Assembly (NCBI RefSeq): GCF_003945765.1
Contig: NZ_CP027712.1
Location: 5,890,001-5,954,000 of the forward strand
Length of the DNA: 64,000 nucleotides
DNA from: Pseudomonas chlororaphis subsp. chlororaphis
GTDB lineage: Bacteria; Pseudomonadota; Gammaproteobacteria; Pseudomonadales; Pseudomonadaceae
Reading direction: 5' to 3'
The notes beneath the pieces are model-generated. The model made no database searches and was not told the origin of the DNA. It saw nothing but the letters and a program-made list of their open reading frames with translations. The position numbers and the translations under genes are program-made. Below, piece after piece: positions 42,535 to 51,652 of the stretch (positions are counted from its first letter, which is position 1; the number at the start of each line of letters is the position of its first letter).

Positions 42535-43971
42535 TCAATTCCCCTTGTTCAGGCTGGTGCCGTTGTCTTCGGCATCGTCGTCGGCGGCCGACAGCGGACG
42601 GGCCGGCGTGCGTTTCTGGCCAGGACCACCGTGGCTGACTTCCGCGCCTTCGTTGGTCTTCGGCCCTTTGCGCACCAGGCGCATCATGTAGCCGATACCG
42701 ACCCCGAACAGCGAGAAATACACCACGACAAACAGCGCCAGGGTGATGCTCATCTGCATCAGGCTATGCCCGGACGAAGCGTCCGCGGTACGCATCAGCC
42801 CGTAGACCACCCACGGCTGGCGGCCGATCTCGGTGGTGAACCAGCCGGCGAGGATCGCGATCAGGCCGGACGGGCCCATCCACAGCGCCAGGTACAGGAA
42901 CGCACGGTTCTGGTAGATGCGGTCACGCTTGCGCAGCCACAGGCTCCACAGGCCGGTGAGGATCATCAGCATGCCCAGGCCGACCATGATCCGGAACGAC
43001 CAGAACACGATGGTCGAATTCGGCCGGTCCTCTGGCGGGAACTCCTTGAGCGCCGGCACCTGTTTATCCAGCGAGTGGGTGAGGATGAGGCTGCCCAGAT
43101 ACGGGATCTCGACGGCGAACTTGGTCTTTTCAGCCTTCATGTCCGGCCAGCCGAACAGGATCAGCGGAGTCGGCTCGTTACCGACGTTTTCCCAATGCCC
43201 TTCGATCGCGGCGATTTTCGCCGGCTGGTGCTTGAGGGTATTGAGGCCGTGGAAGTCGCCGATCACGGCCTGGATCGGCGCGACGATCAGGGCCATCCAC
43301 ATGGCCATCGACAGCATGCGGCGGATTGCCGGGTTATCGCGGCCGCGCAGCAGATGCCAGGCAGCGGACGAACCGACGAAGAACGCGGTGGCGACAAAGG
43401 CGGCCGTGGCCATGTGCGCCAGGCGGTACGGGAACGACGGGTTGAACACCACCGCCAGCCAGTCCACTGGAATCACTCGGCCGTCGATGATTTCGTAGCC
43501 TTGCGGGGTCTGCATCCAGCTGTTGGACGAGAGAATCCAGAAGGTCGAAATCAGCGTACCGATGGCCACCATCACGGTGGCGAAGAAGTGCAGCTTGCGC
43601 CCGACCCGGTTCCAGCCGAACAGCATCACGCCGAGGAAGCCGGCTTCGAGGAAGAATGCGGTGAGCACTTCGTACGTCAGCAGCGGCCCGGTAACGGAGC
43701 CGGCAAAATCGGAGAAGCGGCTCCAGTTGGTGCCGAACTGGTAGGCCATGACCAGGCCCGAGACCACCCCCATGCCGAAGTTGACGGCGAAGATCTTCGA
43801 CCAGAAGTGGTACAGGTCACGGTAGGTATCGTCGCGGGTCTTGAGCCACAAACCTTCGAGCACCGCCAGGTAGCTCGCCAGACCGATGGTGATGGCGGGG
43901 AACAGGATGTGGAACGAGATGGTGAACGCGAACTGAATTCGGGCGAGATCTAGTGCCTCCAAACCGAACAT
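42535..43971 (-). CDS. cioA: Cyanide-insensitive quinol oxidase subunit I
   Basis: A 478-aa heme-bearing subunit of the bd-type oxidase. Heme ligands are expected in FHILFPAITIGLASYL (His near 20) and in the conserved GRQPWVVYGLMRTADA and MSMAMWMALIVAPIQAVIGD regions. The Q loop is short, which is typical of the CIO subtype rather than E. coli CydA. ATG 43971 follows GAGGAAAG; the frame is open 16 codons earlier. An ANR/FNR palindrome lies 160 bases upstream; in P. aeruginosa ANR represses cioAB at low oxygen. The oxidase lets the cell respire in the presence of cyanide. Confidence 0.95.
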   Translation of the reverse strand: MFGLEALDLARIQFAFTISFHILFPAITIGLASYLAVLEGLWLKTRDDTYRDLYHFWSKIFAVNFGMGVVSGLVMAYQFGTNWSRFSDFAGSVTGPLLTYEVLTAFFLEAGFLGVMLFGWNRVGRKLHFFATVMVAIGTLISTFWILSSNSWMQTPQGYEIIDGRVIPVDWLAVVFNPSFPYRLAHMATAAFVATAFFVGSSAAWHLLRGRDNPAIRRMLSMAMWMALIVAPIQAVIGDFHGLNTLKHQPAKIAAIEGHWENVGNEPTPLILFGWPDMKAEKTKFAVEIPYLGSLILTHSLDKQVPALKEFPPEDRPNSTIVFWSFRIMVGLGMLMILTGLWSLWLRKRDRIYQNRAFLYLALWMGPSGLIAILAGWFTTEIGRQPWVVYGLMRTADASSGHSLMQMSITLALFVVVYFSLFGVGIGYMMRLVRKGPKTNEGAEVSHGGPGQKRTPARPLSAADDDAEDNGTSLNKGN

Positions 43972-44131
43972 AAGCTTTCCTCTGTCAGGTAATACCGGCT
44001 GCCGGCTGGAGGCCTGCACCCACTGCCCCCACGGATCTGGAGTGTGGCGAATTCGAATTCGTTCTTTTTAAACCCATCGCAACGCAGGGAGTCTGGCCAT
44101 CAGGCCACCAGACCCAACCTTGCAAAAGGTT

Positions 44132-44145
44132 TTGATCTGGATCAA
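44132..44145. promoter_or_regulatory. ANR/FNR binding site
   Basis: TTGATCTGGATCAA is a perfect match to the TTGAT-N4-ATCAA consensus of ANR/FNR. It is 161 bases before the cioA start, within the 500-base gap that also holds a REPIN (44256-44361). The rest of that gap, 43972-44131 and 44362-44472, shows nothing else clear. Confidence 0.85.
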
Positions 44146-44255
44146 TCAACGCTGAAAGAGTAGTCGCATTTTCGCCGTTGGTTTGTGTGGTCTTTTGTCG
44201 CGTGACAGGTTGCCTCACCACGTCAAGCACGGGGTTTCCCCGAAGTTTTGCTCTC

Positions 44256-44361
44256 CCTGTAGCCGCTGCCGCAGGCTGCGATCGACCGGAACGGTCGTGG
44301 CGATTTCTGCTCCGTCGAAGGTCCTTCGGCCCTTATCGCAGCCTGCGGCAGCGGCTACAGG
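44256..44361. repeat. REPIN, family A
   Basis: Arms 44256-44282 and 44335-44361 are perfect 27-base inverted copies of the family A REP, between divergent cioA and the MFS gene. Confidence 0.87.
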
Positions 44362-44472
44362 GATTGGGCTATTTCGAATAAACGGGATAGATGCGGGGCT
44401 AACGATTCTGCAACTATTGGTTACATCTTGGTGATAACCTCGCCTTACTCCACGCCCAGACCTGCCTTTCAG

Positions 44473-45741
44473 ATGCCCAGCCAACACCCTCTGCTGCTTC
44501 GCCATCACCGTCCGTTCATTGCTTTCTGGCTGGCGCGGATCTTCACCGCCAGCGGCTTCCAGATGCTCACCGTGGCCATCGGCTGGAACCTCTACCAACT
44601 GACCGGCAACGTGCTCGACCTGGGCCTGGTCGGGCTGGTGGAGTTCGCGCCGCGGGTGCTGTTCATGCTGCACACCGGGCATGTGGCGGACCGCTATGAC
44701 CGACGCAAGGTGGCAGCCATCTGCCAGTCGCTGCAGGCGCTGATCGCCCTGTCCCTGGCCATCGGCAGCGCCACCCATAACGTCACTCGCGAGATGATCT
44801 TCATCCTCGCGTTCCTGCTGGGCGCCGCCCGCTCCTTCGAGATGCCGACCACCCAGGCGCTGCTGCCGAGCATCGTGCCCAGCGCGCTGTTCCCCCGCGC
44901 CGTGGCAGCCGCGCAGTCCGCCCAGCAATCGGCGACCATCGTCGCGCCGGCCCTCGGCGGCCTGCTCTACGCCTTTGGCAGCGTATGGGTTTATGGCCCG
45001 ACCGTGCTGCTGTATGTGATCGCCTGCTGCCTGATGCTCAACCTGCCCGCGCGGCAGACGCCGCTGAACAAGGGCAAGGCCACCCTGGACTCGCTGCTCG
45101 CCGGGGTACGCTTCATTCGCAGCCGCCCGGACATTCTCGGGGCGATCTCCCTGGACCTGTTCGCCGTATTGCTGGGCGGCGCCACCGCCCTGCTGCCGGT
45201 GTTCGCCAAGGACATCCTGCTCACCGGCGCCTGGGGCCTGGGCCTGCTGCGCTCGGCACCGGCGGTGGGGGCGCTGCTGATGTCGCTGTGGCTGGCGCGC
45301 TTTGCGGTCGACCGCCATGTCGGCCGGGTGATGTTCACCGCTGTCGGCGTGTTCGGCGTCGCCACCATCGCCTTCGGCCTGTCGACCTCGTTCTGGTTTT
45401 CGCTTGCGGTGCTGGTGGTGCTGGGCGCGGCGGACATGATCAGCATGGTGATCCGCGCCTCCTTCGTGCAACTGGAAACCCCGGACGAAATGCGCGGCCG
45501 GGTCAGCGCCGTCAACGGCCTGTTCATCGGCGCTTCCAACCAGCTCGGCGAGTTCGAGTCCGGGCTCACCGCCCACTGGTTCGGCACCGTGCCGGCGGTG
45601 GTGCTGGGCGGAGTCGGCACCCTGCTGGTGACCGGGGTGTGGATAAAACTGTTCCCGACCCTGGCCCGTCGCGATCGCATGCATGGGCCGGTGGAAGAGG
45701 CGAAGACCGAGGCCGCTCCTGCTGGAAGCGGCCAGGCATAA
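44473..45741 (+). CDS. MFS exporter, EntS-like (MFS_3)
   Basis: A 422-aa membrane transporter with 12 hydrophobic segments. Motif A is visible as GHVADRYDRRKVA in loop 2-3; FWLARIFTASGFQMLTVAIG starts the first helix. It resembles the enterobactin-exporter-like MFS_3 group, but no siderophore genes are near, so substrate is unknown. I chose ATG 44473 (MPSQHPLLLRHHRPF); a TTG 15 codons earlier is also open and neither has a strong ribosome site. It ends 21 bases before a convergent small gene. Confidence 0.85.
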   Translation: MPSQHPLLLRHHRPFIAFWLARIFTASGFQMLTVAIGWNLYQLTGNVLDLGLVGLVEFAPRVLFMLHTGHVADRYDRRKVAAICQSLQALIALSLAIGSATHNVTREMIFILAFLLGAARSFEMPTTQALLPSIVPSALFPRAVAAAQSAQQSATIVAPALGGLLYAFGSVWVYGPTVLLYVIACCLMLNLPARQTPLNKGKATLDSLLAGVRFIRSRPDILGAISLDLFAVLLGGATALLPVFAKDILLTGAWGLGLLRSAPAVGALLMSLWLARFAVDRHVGRVMFTAVGVFGVATIAFGLSTSFWFSLAVLVVLGAADMISMVIRASFVQLETPDEMRGRVSAVNGLFIGASNQLGEFESGLTAHWFGTVPAVVLGGVGTLLVTGVWIKLFPTLARRDRMHGPVEEAKTEAAPAGSGQA

Positions 45742-45762
45742 GGCTCAACGACTCAGCTAGGC

Positions 45763-46062
45763 CTAGATAAAGGCTCGTCGCTGTGCCACCTCCAGCAGGT
45801 CGCAACCGTCCTGAGTCAGCACATAGAGCACATCGATAATGTGCGGAATGTCTTTCACGTCACCATGGCTGAAGTTCAGGCAGTTCAAAGTTTCCAACAG
45901 GTTGGCGGCAGCGCGGATGCGCTGTTGTGCAGCGGCGTGCAGGTCTTCCGAAGACGCGCGAGCATCAATGAAGAAAACTCCTGGGTTGTTTATGTTGGAT
46001 TTGAGCGGGAGAAAGCGGGGAGTGTCTGTTGAGATATTCATCGGCAAATCCTTATTGGTCAT
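45763..46062 (-). CDS. DUF6124 family small protein
   Basis: A 99-aa Pseudomonas-specific protein (DUF6124) of unknown function. The conserved core runs SSEDLHAAAQQRIRAAANLL through IIDVLYVLTQDGCDLLEVAQ; most of it is helical. There is no signal peptide. Such genes typically occur singly and in several copies per genome. The start MTNKDLPMN could also be the second ATG (46041). Confidence 0.82.
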   Translation of the reverse strand: MTNKDLPMNISTDTPRFLPLKSNINNPGVFFIDARASSEDLHAAAQQRIRAAANLLETLNCLNFSHGDVKDIPHIIDVLYVLTQDGCDLLEVAQRRAFI

Positions 46063-46216
46063 GAACCCACTGAACTGAACAACAATCCAGTGCCCACAAA
46101 GCTTGAATGCAACAAAGCCTTCTTATTTGCGGGTGACCAAACCCGATCGCAGATTTCAAAGCGACGGTCAGGACTATAGGGTTAGACAGAGATCAAGGAC
46201 AAGAAAGGGTTCGTGA

Positions 46217-46265
46217 GTCTTTATTACTGGCTTCCGACTGAAAGTCGGAAGCCAGTAATAAAGAC
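46217..46265. repeat. Perfect 23-bp inverted repeat with 3-base loop
   Basis: GTCTTTATTACTGGCTTCCG... at 46217-46239 is followed by GAA and its perfect inverse at 46243-46265. It lies 18 bases after the end of the DJ-1-like gene and is not a REP. No T tract follows, so a classical terminator is doubtful. Confidence 0.8.
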
Positions 46266-46283
46266 GTTTCGCTGGATAGCACC

Positions 46284-46835
46284 CTAAACCAGCAACTCCC
46301 CCTCCACCACCGTCCGCCGGCCCCTGCCGCACAGTTGTTCCACCAGGGTCAGGGCAAAACTCAGGGCCGCCCCCGAGCCTTGCGCGGTGATGCAGTTGCC
46401 ATCCACCACCACCGGCTGGTCGACGAAGTTGCAGCCCGACAGCTGATGGCTGGCGCTGGGCAGGCAGGTCATGCGCCGCTGGCGCAGCACCCCGTAACTC
46501 TGCAAGGCCAGGGCCGGCGCTTCGGCGATGCCGGCGAACAGGCGCCCGGCGGCGGCCTGGTCCTTGACCAATTGCATCAGGGGTTGATGGGCCGCCAGGT
46601 GCTGCGCGCCGACAGCGCCACCGGGCAGCACAATCAGGTCGAAGTTCTGGGCCAGCACATCCACCAGCATGCCGTCGGCGGTCATCCGGGTGCCGCGGGC
46701 GCAGGTGAGCATGCGCCGCCCTTCGATACTGGCCACCAGCACTTCGACTTGAGCACGGCGCAGCACATCGATCAGGGTCACGCTTTGCAGGTCGTCGACA
46801 CCCTCGGCGAGGGGAATCAGGGCTCTAAAGGTCAT
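46284..46835 (-). CDS. DJ-1/PfpI family protein lacking the catalytic Cys
   Basis: A 183-aa flavodoxin-fold protein of the DJ-1/YajL group: FRALIPLAEGVDDLQSVTLI at the N-terminus, DLIVLPGG at 66-73 and the elbow segment AGIAEAPALAL. In active members the elbow reads ICAAP and a Glu near residue 18 supports the Cys; here the Cys position is Ala104 and the Glu position is Gln17. The usual chemistry (glyoxalase/deglycase, oxidation sensing) should therefore be lost. Length is close to the family average and the frame is intact, so it is not a broken gene. Function unknown. Confidence 0.88.
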   Translation of the reverse strand: MTFRALIPLAEGVDDLQSVTLIDVLRRAQVEVLVASIEGRRMLTCARGTRMTADGMLVDVLAQNFDLIVLPGGAVGAQHLAAHQPLMQLVKDQAAAGRLFAGIAEAPALALQSYGVLRQRRMTCLPSASHQLSGCNFVDQPVVVDGNCITAQGSGAALSFALTLVEQLCGRGRRTVVEGELLV

Positions 46836-46856
46836 GGGCTGTGTCCGCGGTAGGGT

Positions 46857-46881
46857 CTTTAAAGCTTAGTCAGCTTTAAAG
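46857..46881. repeat. Short inverted repeat CTTTAAAGCT
   Basis: CTTTAAAGCT (46857-46866) and AGCTTTAAAG (46872-46881) are perfect inverses five bases apart, just upstream of the DJ-1-like gene and downstream of the secreted-protein gene; operator or weak terminator. Confidence 0.5.
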
Positions 46882-46904
46882 CCCTCCGCGTTCGGACACG
46901 GCCG

Positions 46905-47354
46905 TCACTTGATGTAGATCTGCGCGCTCATGCTGTTGCCCGGCGCGTTGAGCGAGGTGTTGCTGAAGGTAAAGGTGCCTTCCTGCTTGCCAGCCAGGTC
47001 GAAGGTATAGATGTAGCCGACGGTGACCCCGGAGTTGCCGCACGGCACCAGGCTGGACCCCTCTTCGCAGACCGCCGCGCGCGTGCCGTTGACCTCGAAG
47101 CCGTCCAGTGTCACCCGGGGCTGGCGGCCATAGCCGATTTCCAGCACGTACACCTTGATGTTCGGGCCCTGGTGATCGCAGGCGGTCTTGTCGCGTCCGT
47201 CCGACACATCCTCCAGGCCGCAGGACTGCGACTCGACCTTGAGGATTTCCACCTGGCTCAAGGGTGGCGCGGAACGGGCCATGGCCGGCGCCGTGCCCAA
47301 CCACAGGCTGCTGGCCACTACCGCCAGGGCCATCGTTTTTATCGTGCTGTGCAT
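46905..47354 (-). CDS. Secreted cysteine-rich protein, possibly DUF4879
   Basis: A 149-aa exported protein with signal peptide (about 1-26, ending PAMA-RS). The mature part has four cysteines (SQSCGLED, TACDHQG, AAVCEEG, LVPCGNS), so two disulfides are likely, and a beta-rich body ending NTSLNAPGNSMSAQIYIK. It resembles the DUF4879/YolA-like secreted proteins, but I am not certain of the family. ATG 47354 starts the signal peptide. The function is unknown; extracellular location fits. Confidence 0.7.
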   Translation of the reverse strand: MHSTIKTMALAVVASSLWLGTAPAMARSAPPLSQVEILKVESQSCGLEDVSDGRDKTACDHQGPNIKVYVLEIGYGRQPRVTLDGFEVNGTRAAVCEEGSSLVPCGNSGVTVGYIYTFDLAGKQEGTFTFSNTSLNAPGNSMSAQIYIK

Positions 47355-47559
47355 AAGTCCCCCCAAAACGTCGGCGCAGTATGCCCCAGTCGCCACTCGG
47401 GCAAAACATCGCCGAGGATCGCAGCCATAGCCCTGCGCTGCTGGTATGATGCGCGGCTTTTTCCGACCCGCACAAAATCCCCGGACGCTTTTTCAGGGTC
47501 TGTGCTTTGCTGTCTGGGTCGATACATTCACGGCGCCCTGCGCGCCACGGGGAGCAGAC

Positions 47560-48855
47560 ATGCTGGAAAGGCTGTTTCAACTCAAGGCACACAACACCAA
47601 TGTGCGGACCGAGATTCTCGCGGGCCTCACCACCTTCCTGGCCATGGCCTACATTCTCTTCGTCAACCCGAGCATCCTCGGCGAGACCGGCATGGACAAG
47701 GGTGCGGTGTTTGTCGCCACCTGCCTGGCCGCCGCCATCGGCTCGACCGTGATGGGCCTGATCGCCAACTACCCGATCGCCCTGGCTCCAGGCATGGGCC
47801 TGAACGCCTTCTTCACCTACACCGTGGTCCTGCACATGGGCCATACCTGGCAAGTGGCGCTGGGCGCGGTGTTCATTTCGGCGGTGCTGTTCTTCCTGCT
47901 GTCGATCTTCAAGATCCGCGAATGGATCATCAACAGCATCCCGCTGCCGCTGCGCTCGGCGATCGCCGCCGGTATCGGCCTGTTCCTGGCGCTGATCGCC
48001 CTGCACAACGCCGGCATCGTGGTCAGCAACCCGGCGACCATGGTCGGCCTCGGTGATCTGAAGCAACCAGCCCCGATCCTCGCGACCCTGGGCTTCGCCC
48101 TGATCGTCGCCCTGGAAGCCCTGAAAGTCCGCGGCGCGGTCCTGATCGGCATCCTCTCGGTGACCATCGTCTCCATCGCCCTGGGCTTCACCCCGTTCGG
48201 CGGCGTGACCTCGATGCCGCCTTCGCTGGCGCCGACCTTCCTGCAACTGGACATCAAGGGCGCGCTGGACATCGGCCTGGTCAGCGTGATCTTCGCCTTC
48301 CTGTTCGTCGACCTGTTCGACAACTCCGGCACCCTGATCGGCGTCGCCAAGCGCGCCGGCCTGATGGGCAAGGACGGCCACATGCCGAAAATGGGCCGGG
48401 CCCTGATTGCCGACAGCACCGCAGCCATGGCCGGCTCCCTGCTGGGCACCTCGACCACCACCAGCTACATCGAATCCGCCGCCGGCGTCAGCGCCGGTGG
48501 CCGTACCGGCCTGACCGCCATCGTCGTGGCGATCCTGTTCCTCCTGGCGCTGTTCTTCTCGCCGCTGGCGGCCAGCGTGCCAGCTTTCGCCACCGCCCCG
48601 GCCCTGCTGTTCGTCGCAGTGCTGATGACGTCGGGCCTGGCGGAAATAGACTGGGACGACATCACGGTCGCAGCGCCGGTGGTGGTCACCGCCCTGGCCA
48701 TGCCGTTCACCTATTCCATCGCCAACGGCATCGCCTTCGGCTTCATTGCCTGGACCGCGATCAAGCTGCTGTCGGGCCGCGCCCGTGAGCTGAACGCGCC
48801 GCTGGTGATCCTGTCGGTATTGTTTGTGATCAAGTTGGGTTGGTTCAACGCATGA
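47560..48855 (+). CDS. NCS2 purine permease (AzgA-like)
   Basis: A 431-aa inner-membrane proton symporter for adenine, guanine or hypoxanthine. It opens [20 protein letters not shown], then [20 protein letters not shown] (TM1), [11 protein letters not shown] (TM3), [20 protein letters not shown] (TM8) and [20 protein letters not shown] (TM10), all AzgA-type motifs. ATG 47560 has GGGGAG upstream; the frame is open 38 codons earlier. The stop overlaps the trmA start (ATGA), so the two are translationally coupled. Confidence 0.93.
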   Translation: MLERLFQLKAHNTNVRTEILAGLTTFLAMAYILFVNPSILGETGMDKGAVFVATCLAAAIGSTVMGLIANYPIALAPGMGLNAFFTYTVVLHMGHTWQVALGAVFISAVLFFLLSIFKIREWIINSIPLPLRSAIAAGIGLFLALIALHNAGIVVSNPATMVGLGDLKQPAPILATLGFALIVALEALKVRGAVLIGILSVTIVSIALGFTPFGGVTSMPPSLAPTFLQLDIKGALDIGLVSVIFAFLFVDLFDNSGTLIGVAKRAGLMGKDGHMPKMGRALIADSTAAMAGSLLGTSTTTSYIESAAGVSAGGRTGLTAIVVAILFLLALFFSPLAASVPAFATAPALLFVAVLMTSGLAEIDWDDITVAAPVVVTALAMPFTYSIANGIAFGFIAWTAIKLLSGRARELNAPLVILSVLFVIKLGWFNA

Positions 48856-49931
48856 CTTTCGATTCCCAGGCTTACGCCACCCAGCTCGCCGACAAGGTCG
48901 CGCGCCTGCGTGAACTGCTGGCGCCGTTCGATGCCCCCGAGCCACAGGTCTTCGATTCGCCGTTGCAGCACTTCCGCCTGCGCGCGGAGTTCCGCCTGTG
49001 GCGCGAAGCCGGCGAGCGTCATTACGCGATGTTTTCCCAGGAAGACAAACGCACGCCGATCCTGATCGAAGAATTCCCCATCGCCAGCCTGCGCATCAAT
49101 CAGCTGATGCCGCGACTCAAGGCCGCCTGGCAAGCCAGCAGCGCCTTGAGCCACAAGCTGTTCCAGGTCGAGTTCCTCACCACCCTGGCCGGCGACGCGA
49201 TGATCACCCTGTGTTATCACCGCCCGCTGGACGAGCACTGGCACGCCGCGGCGAACCAGTTAGCGACCGACCTGAACGTCAGCGTCATTGGCCGTTCCAA
49301 GGGCAAGCGCGAAGTGATCGGCCACGATTACGTGGTGGAGAAACTCGAAGTCGGCGGGCGCACCTTCAGCTACCGCCAGCCCGAAGGCGCCTTCACCCAG
49401 CCCAACGGCACGGTCAACCAGAAGATGCTCAACTGGGCCTACGACGCCCTGGGCGATCGTCCGGACGACCTGCTGGAACTGTACTGCGGCAACGGCAACT
49501 TCACCCTGCCCCTGGCCACCCGGGTGCGCAAGGTGCTGGCCACCGAGATCAGCAAGACCTCGGTCAACGCGGCCCTGAGCAACCTCAGCGAAAACGCGGT
49601 GGAGAACGTCACCCTGGTGCGCCTGTCCGCCGAAGAGCTGACCGAAGCCTTGAACGAAGTGCGTCCGTTCCGCCGCCTGCAGGGCGTGGACCTGAAGAGC
49701 TACGAGTTCGGCAGCGTGTTCGTCGACCCGCCGCGCGCCGGCATGGACCCGGACACCTGCGAGCTGACCCGGCGCTTCGACAACATCCTGTACATCTCGT
49801 GCAACCCGCAAACCCTGGCGGCCAACATCGCCCAGTTGCACGACACCCACCGCATCACCCGCTGCGCGATGTTCGACCAGTTCCCGTGGACCCACCACAT
49901 GGAATCCGGGGTCTTGCTGACCCGGCGTTGA
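48852..49931 (+). CDS. trmA: tRNA (uracil-54-C5)-methyltransferase TrmA
   Basis: Makes ribothymidine at position 54 of tRNAs. The 359-aa protein opens [20 protein letters not shown] and has the RNA-binding N-terminal half and a C-terminal SAM domain: [23 protein letters not shown] and the nucleophile Cys in [13 protein letters not shown]. The start at 48852 overlaps the permease stop by four bases. A terminator follows 17 bases after the stop. Confidence 0.96.
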   Translation: MTFDSQAYATQLADKVARLRELLAPFDAPEPQVFDSPLQHFRLRAEFRLWREAGERHYAMFSQEDKRTPILIEEFPIASLRINQLMPRLKAAWQASSALSHKLFQVEFLTTLAGDAMITLCYHRPLDEHWHAAANQLATDLNVSVIGRSKGKREVIGHDYVVEKLEVGGRTFSYRQPEGAFTQPNGTVNQKMLNWAYDALGDRPDDLLELYCGNGNFTLPLATRVRKVLATEISKTSVNAALSNLSENAVENVTLVRLSAEELTEALNEVRPFRRLQGVDLKSYEFGSVFVDPPRAGMDPDTCELTRRFDNILYISCNPQTLAANIAQLHDTHRITRCAMFDQFPWTHHMESGVLLTRR

Positions 49932-49947
49932 TGGCCTGTCGCGAACC

Positions 49948-49979
49948 ACAAAAAAGCCGTCCCTGCGACGGCTTTTTTG
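49948..49979 (+). terminator. Rho-independent terminator of trmA
   Basis: AAAAAAGCCGTC / GACGGCTTTTTT stem with loop CCTGC. The following 200 bases up to the aroQ operator (50186) show no gene. Confidence 0.92.
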
Positions 49980-50185
49980 TGGCTGCGCCCTTTCATGACA
50001 ACGCCTGCGCCTTGTGCGCTGCCACCTTTATCGATGAACCCTCGCCTGGCGTGATTGAGGCCGGTCCGCAAGCTCCGGCAACCCTGGCCAGGCGGCAAGC
50101 AATTCGCTGGCAGCGGCATGAACATGTTCGATCACCGAACACTTAATGACAGGACCTGCCTTGCCTTCTCCCGTCGCAATTGACC

Positions 50186-50203
50186 AAATTAACTAGTTAG
50201 TAC
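50186..50203. promoter_or_regulatory. Candidate TetR operator before aroQE
   Basis: On the minus strand reads GTACTAACTAGTTAATTT, containing the ten-base palindrome TAACTAGTTA (50190-50199). A near-identical site, GTACGAACCAGTTAGTTT, lies upstream of quiC (57358-57375). It is 63 bases before the aroQ start. Confidence 0.55.
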
Positions 50204-50265
50204 AATTTAGCCCCAACCGCTGGCCGCTCAAGCCACGCCCACAATAACAACGGAGAACTCCCCCC

Positions 50266-50715
50266 ATGCGCCCTATCGTTCTGGTGCTCAACGGCCCGAA
50301 CCTGAACCTGCTTGGCACCCGCGAACCCGCCACCTATGGTCACGAGACCCTGGCCGACATTTCCGCCCAGTGCGGACGTGCCGCCGAGGAGTTCGGCCTG
50401 ACTGTGGAGTTTCGCCAGACCAACCACGAAGGCGAACTGCTGGACTGGATTCACGGCGCCCGTGGCCGTTGCGCCGGGATCGTGATCAACCCGGCGGCCT
50501 GGACCCACACCTCGGTGGCGATCCGCGATGCCCTGGTGGCCAGTGAGTTGCCGGTGATCGAAGTGCACCTGTCGAACGTCCACGCCCGCGAACCGTTCCG
50601 CCATCACTCCTTTGTCTCGGGCATCGCCCTAGCAGTAATGTGCGGCTTTGGCAGCCATGGCTATCGCCTGGCACTGGCGCATTTCAGCCAGCGTTTTCAA
50701 GGAGCCCAGGCATGA
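50266..50715 (+). CDS. aroQ: 3-dehydroquinate dehydratase, type II
   Basis: Dehydrates 3-dehydroquinate to 3-dehydroshikimate. The 149-aa protein has the type II motifs [17 protein letters not shown] (catalytic Tyr), [29 protein letters not shown] and ends normally. Overlap with aroE (ATGA) and the nearby quiC, TetR and MFS genes point to the catabolic copy for quinate use rather than the biosynthetic one, which Pseudomonas usually encodes beside accB. A candidate TetR operator is 63 bases upstream. Confidence 0.95.
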   Translation: MRPIVLVLNGPNLNLLGTREPATYGHETLADISAQCGRAAEEFGLTVEFRQTNHEGELLDWIHGARGRCAGIVINPAAWTHTSVAIRDALVASELPVIEVHLSNVHAREPFRHHSFVSGIALAVMCGFGSHGYRLALAHFSQRFQGAQA

Positions 50716-51566
50716 CCCAGCAGAACACAGTACTGGCCGGACTGATCGGCGCCGGCATCCAGGCCTCGCGCACCCCGGCGCTGCATGAGCACGAAGGCGA
50801 CGCCCAGGGCCTGCGTTATCTGTACCGGCTGATCGACCTGGACCAGCTGCAACTCGACAGCAACGCCCTGCCCGACCTGCTGCTGGCCGCCGAGCGCATG
50901 AACTTCACCGGGTTGAACATCACCTTTCCCTGCAAGCAAAACATCATCCCGCTGCTCGACGAGCTGTCGCCGGAAGCCCGCGGCATCGGCGCGGTGAACA
51001 CCGTGGTGCTCAAGGACGGCAAGCGCATCGGCCACAACACCGATTGCCTGGGTTTTGCCGAGGGTTTCCGTCGCGGCTTGCAGGGCGTGGCCCTCGCGCG
51101 CGTGGTGCAGATGGGCGCCGGCGGCGCCGGTGCGGCGGTGGCCCATGCGCTGCTCAGCGAAGGCGTGCAGCAGTTGAGCATCTTCGACGTGGAAAGCGCC
51201 CGCGCCCAGAGCCTGGCGGATAACCTCAACCAGCATTTCGGCCCCGGCCGGGCCAAGGCCGGCGTCGACCTGCCCGCCACCCTGGCTGCCGCCGACGGCC
51301 TGGTGAACACCACGCCCGTGGGCATGGCCAAGCTGCCGGGCATGCCGGTACCGGTCGAGTTGCTGCGTCCTGGATTGTGGGTCGCGGAGATCGTCTACTT
51401 CCCCCTGGAAACCGAGCTGCTGCACAACGCCCGAGCCCTCGGTTGCCGCACCCTGGACGGCGGCAACATGGCGGTGTTTCAGGCGGTGAAGGCGTTCGAG
51501 CTGTTCAGCGGCGTGGCGCCGGATGCCCAGCGCATGCTCGCGCATTTCCAGAGCATGAATGGCTGA
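50712..51566 (+). CDS. aroE: Shikimate/quinate dehydrogenase (NAD type)
   Basis: A 284-aa dehydrogenase of the AroE fold. Substrate residues are seen in [16 protein letters not shown], the catalytic Lys-Gln in [16 protein letters not shown] and Asp in GHNTDCLGF. The cofactor domain has [13 protein letters not shown] followed by [18 protein letters not shown]: an Asp replaces the NRTxxR motif that binds NADP phosphate in E. coli AroE, as in NAD-dependent quinate/shikimate dehydrogenases. It would convert quinate to dehydroquinate and shikimate to dehydroshikimate. The start at ATG 50712 overlaps the aroQ stop. Confidence 0.92.
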   Translation: MTQQNTVLAGLIGAGIQASRTPALHEHEGDAQGLRYLYRLIDLDQLQLDSNALPDLLLAAERMNFTGLNITFPCKQNIIPLLDELSPEARGIGAVNTVVLKDGKRIGHNTDCLGFAEGFRRGLQGVALARVVQMGAGGAGAAVAHALLSEGVQQLSIFDVESARAQSLADNLNQHFGPGRAKAGVDLPATLAAADGLVNTTPVGMAKLPGMPVPVELLRPGLWVAEIVYFPLETELLHNARALGCRTLDGGNMAVFQAVKAFELFSGVAPDAQRMLAHFQSMNG

Positions 51567-51652
51567 CAGTGCCTGACCGGGTCAGTGCGGGGCTGTGATC
51601 GGCTCCGCTCTCGGCAGGTGCCTGCCGCACTCCCCACGGCCATGCATGGCGA

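Noticed and set aside
41527..43953. An 808-codon open frame on the plus strand across cioAB
   Set aside because: Arg/His/Gln-rich, low-complexity translation antisense to two clear membrane proteins; typical high-GC artefact.
43985..44230. Small minus-strand frame upstream of cioA
   Set aside because: It covers the ANR site and promoter region, and no ribosome site or conserved sequence is seen.
46876..48945. A 689-codon minus-strand frame across the purine permease
   Set aside because: Spans two real genes and a promoter region; His/Gln/Gly-rich shadow translation.
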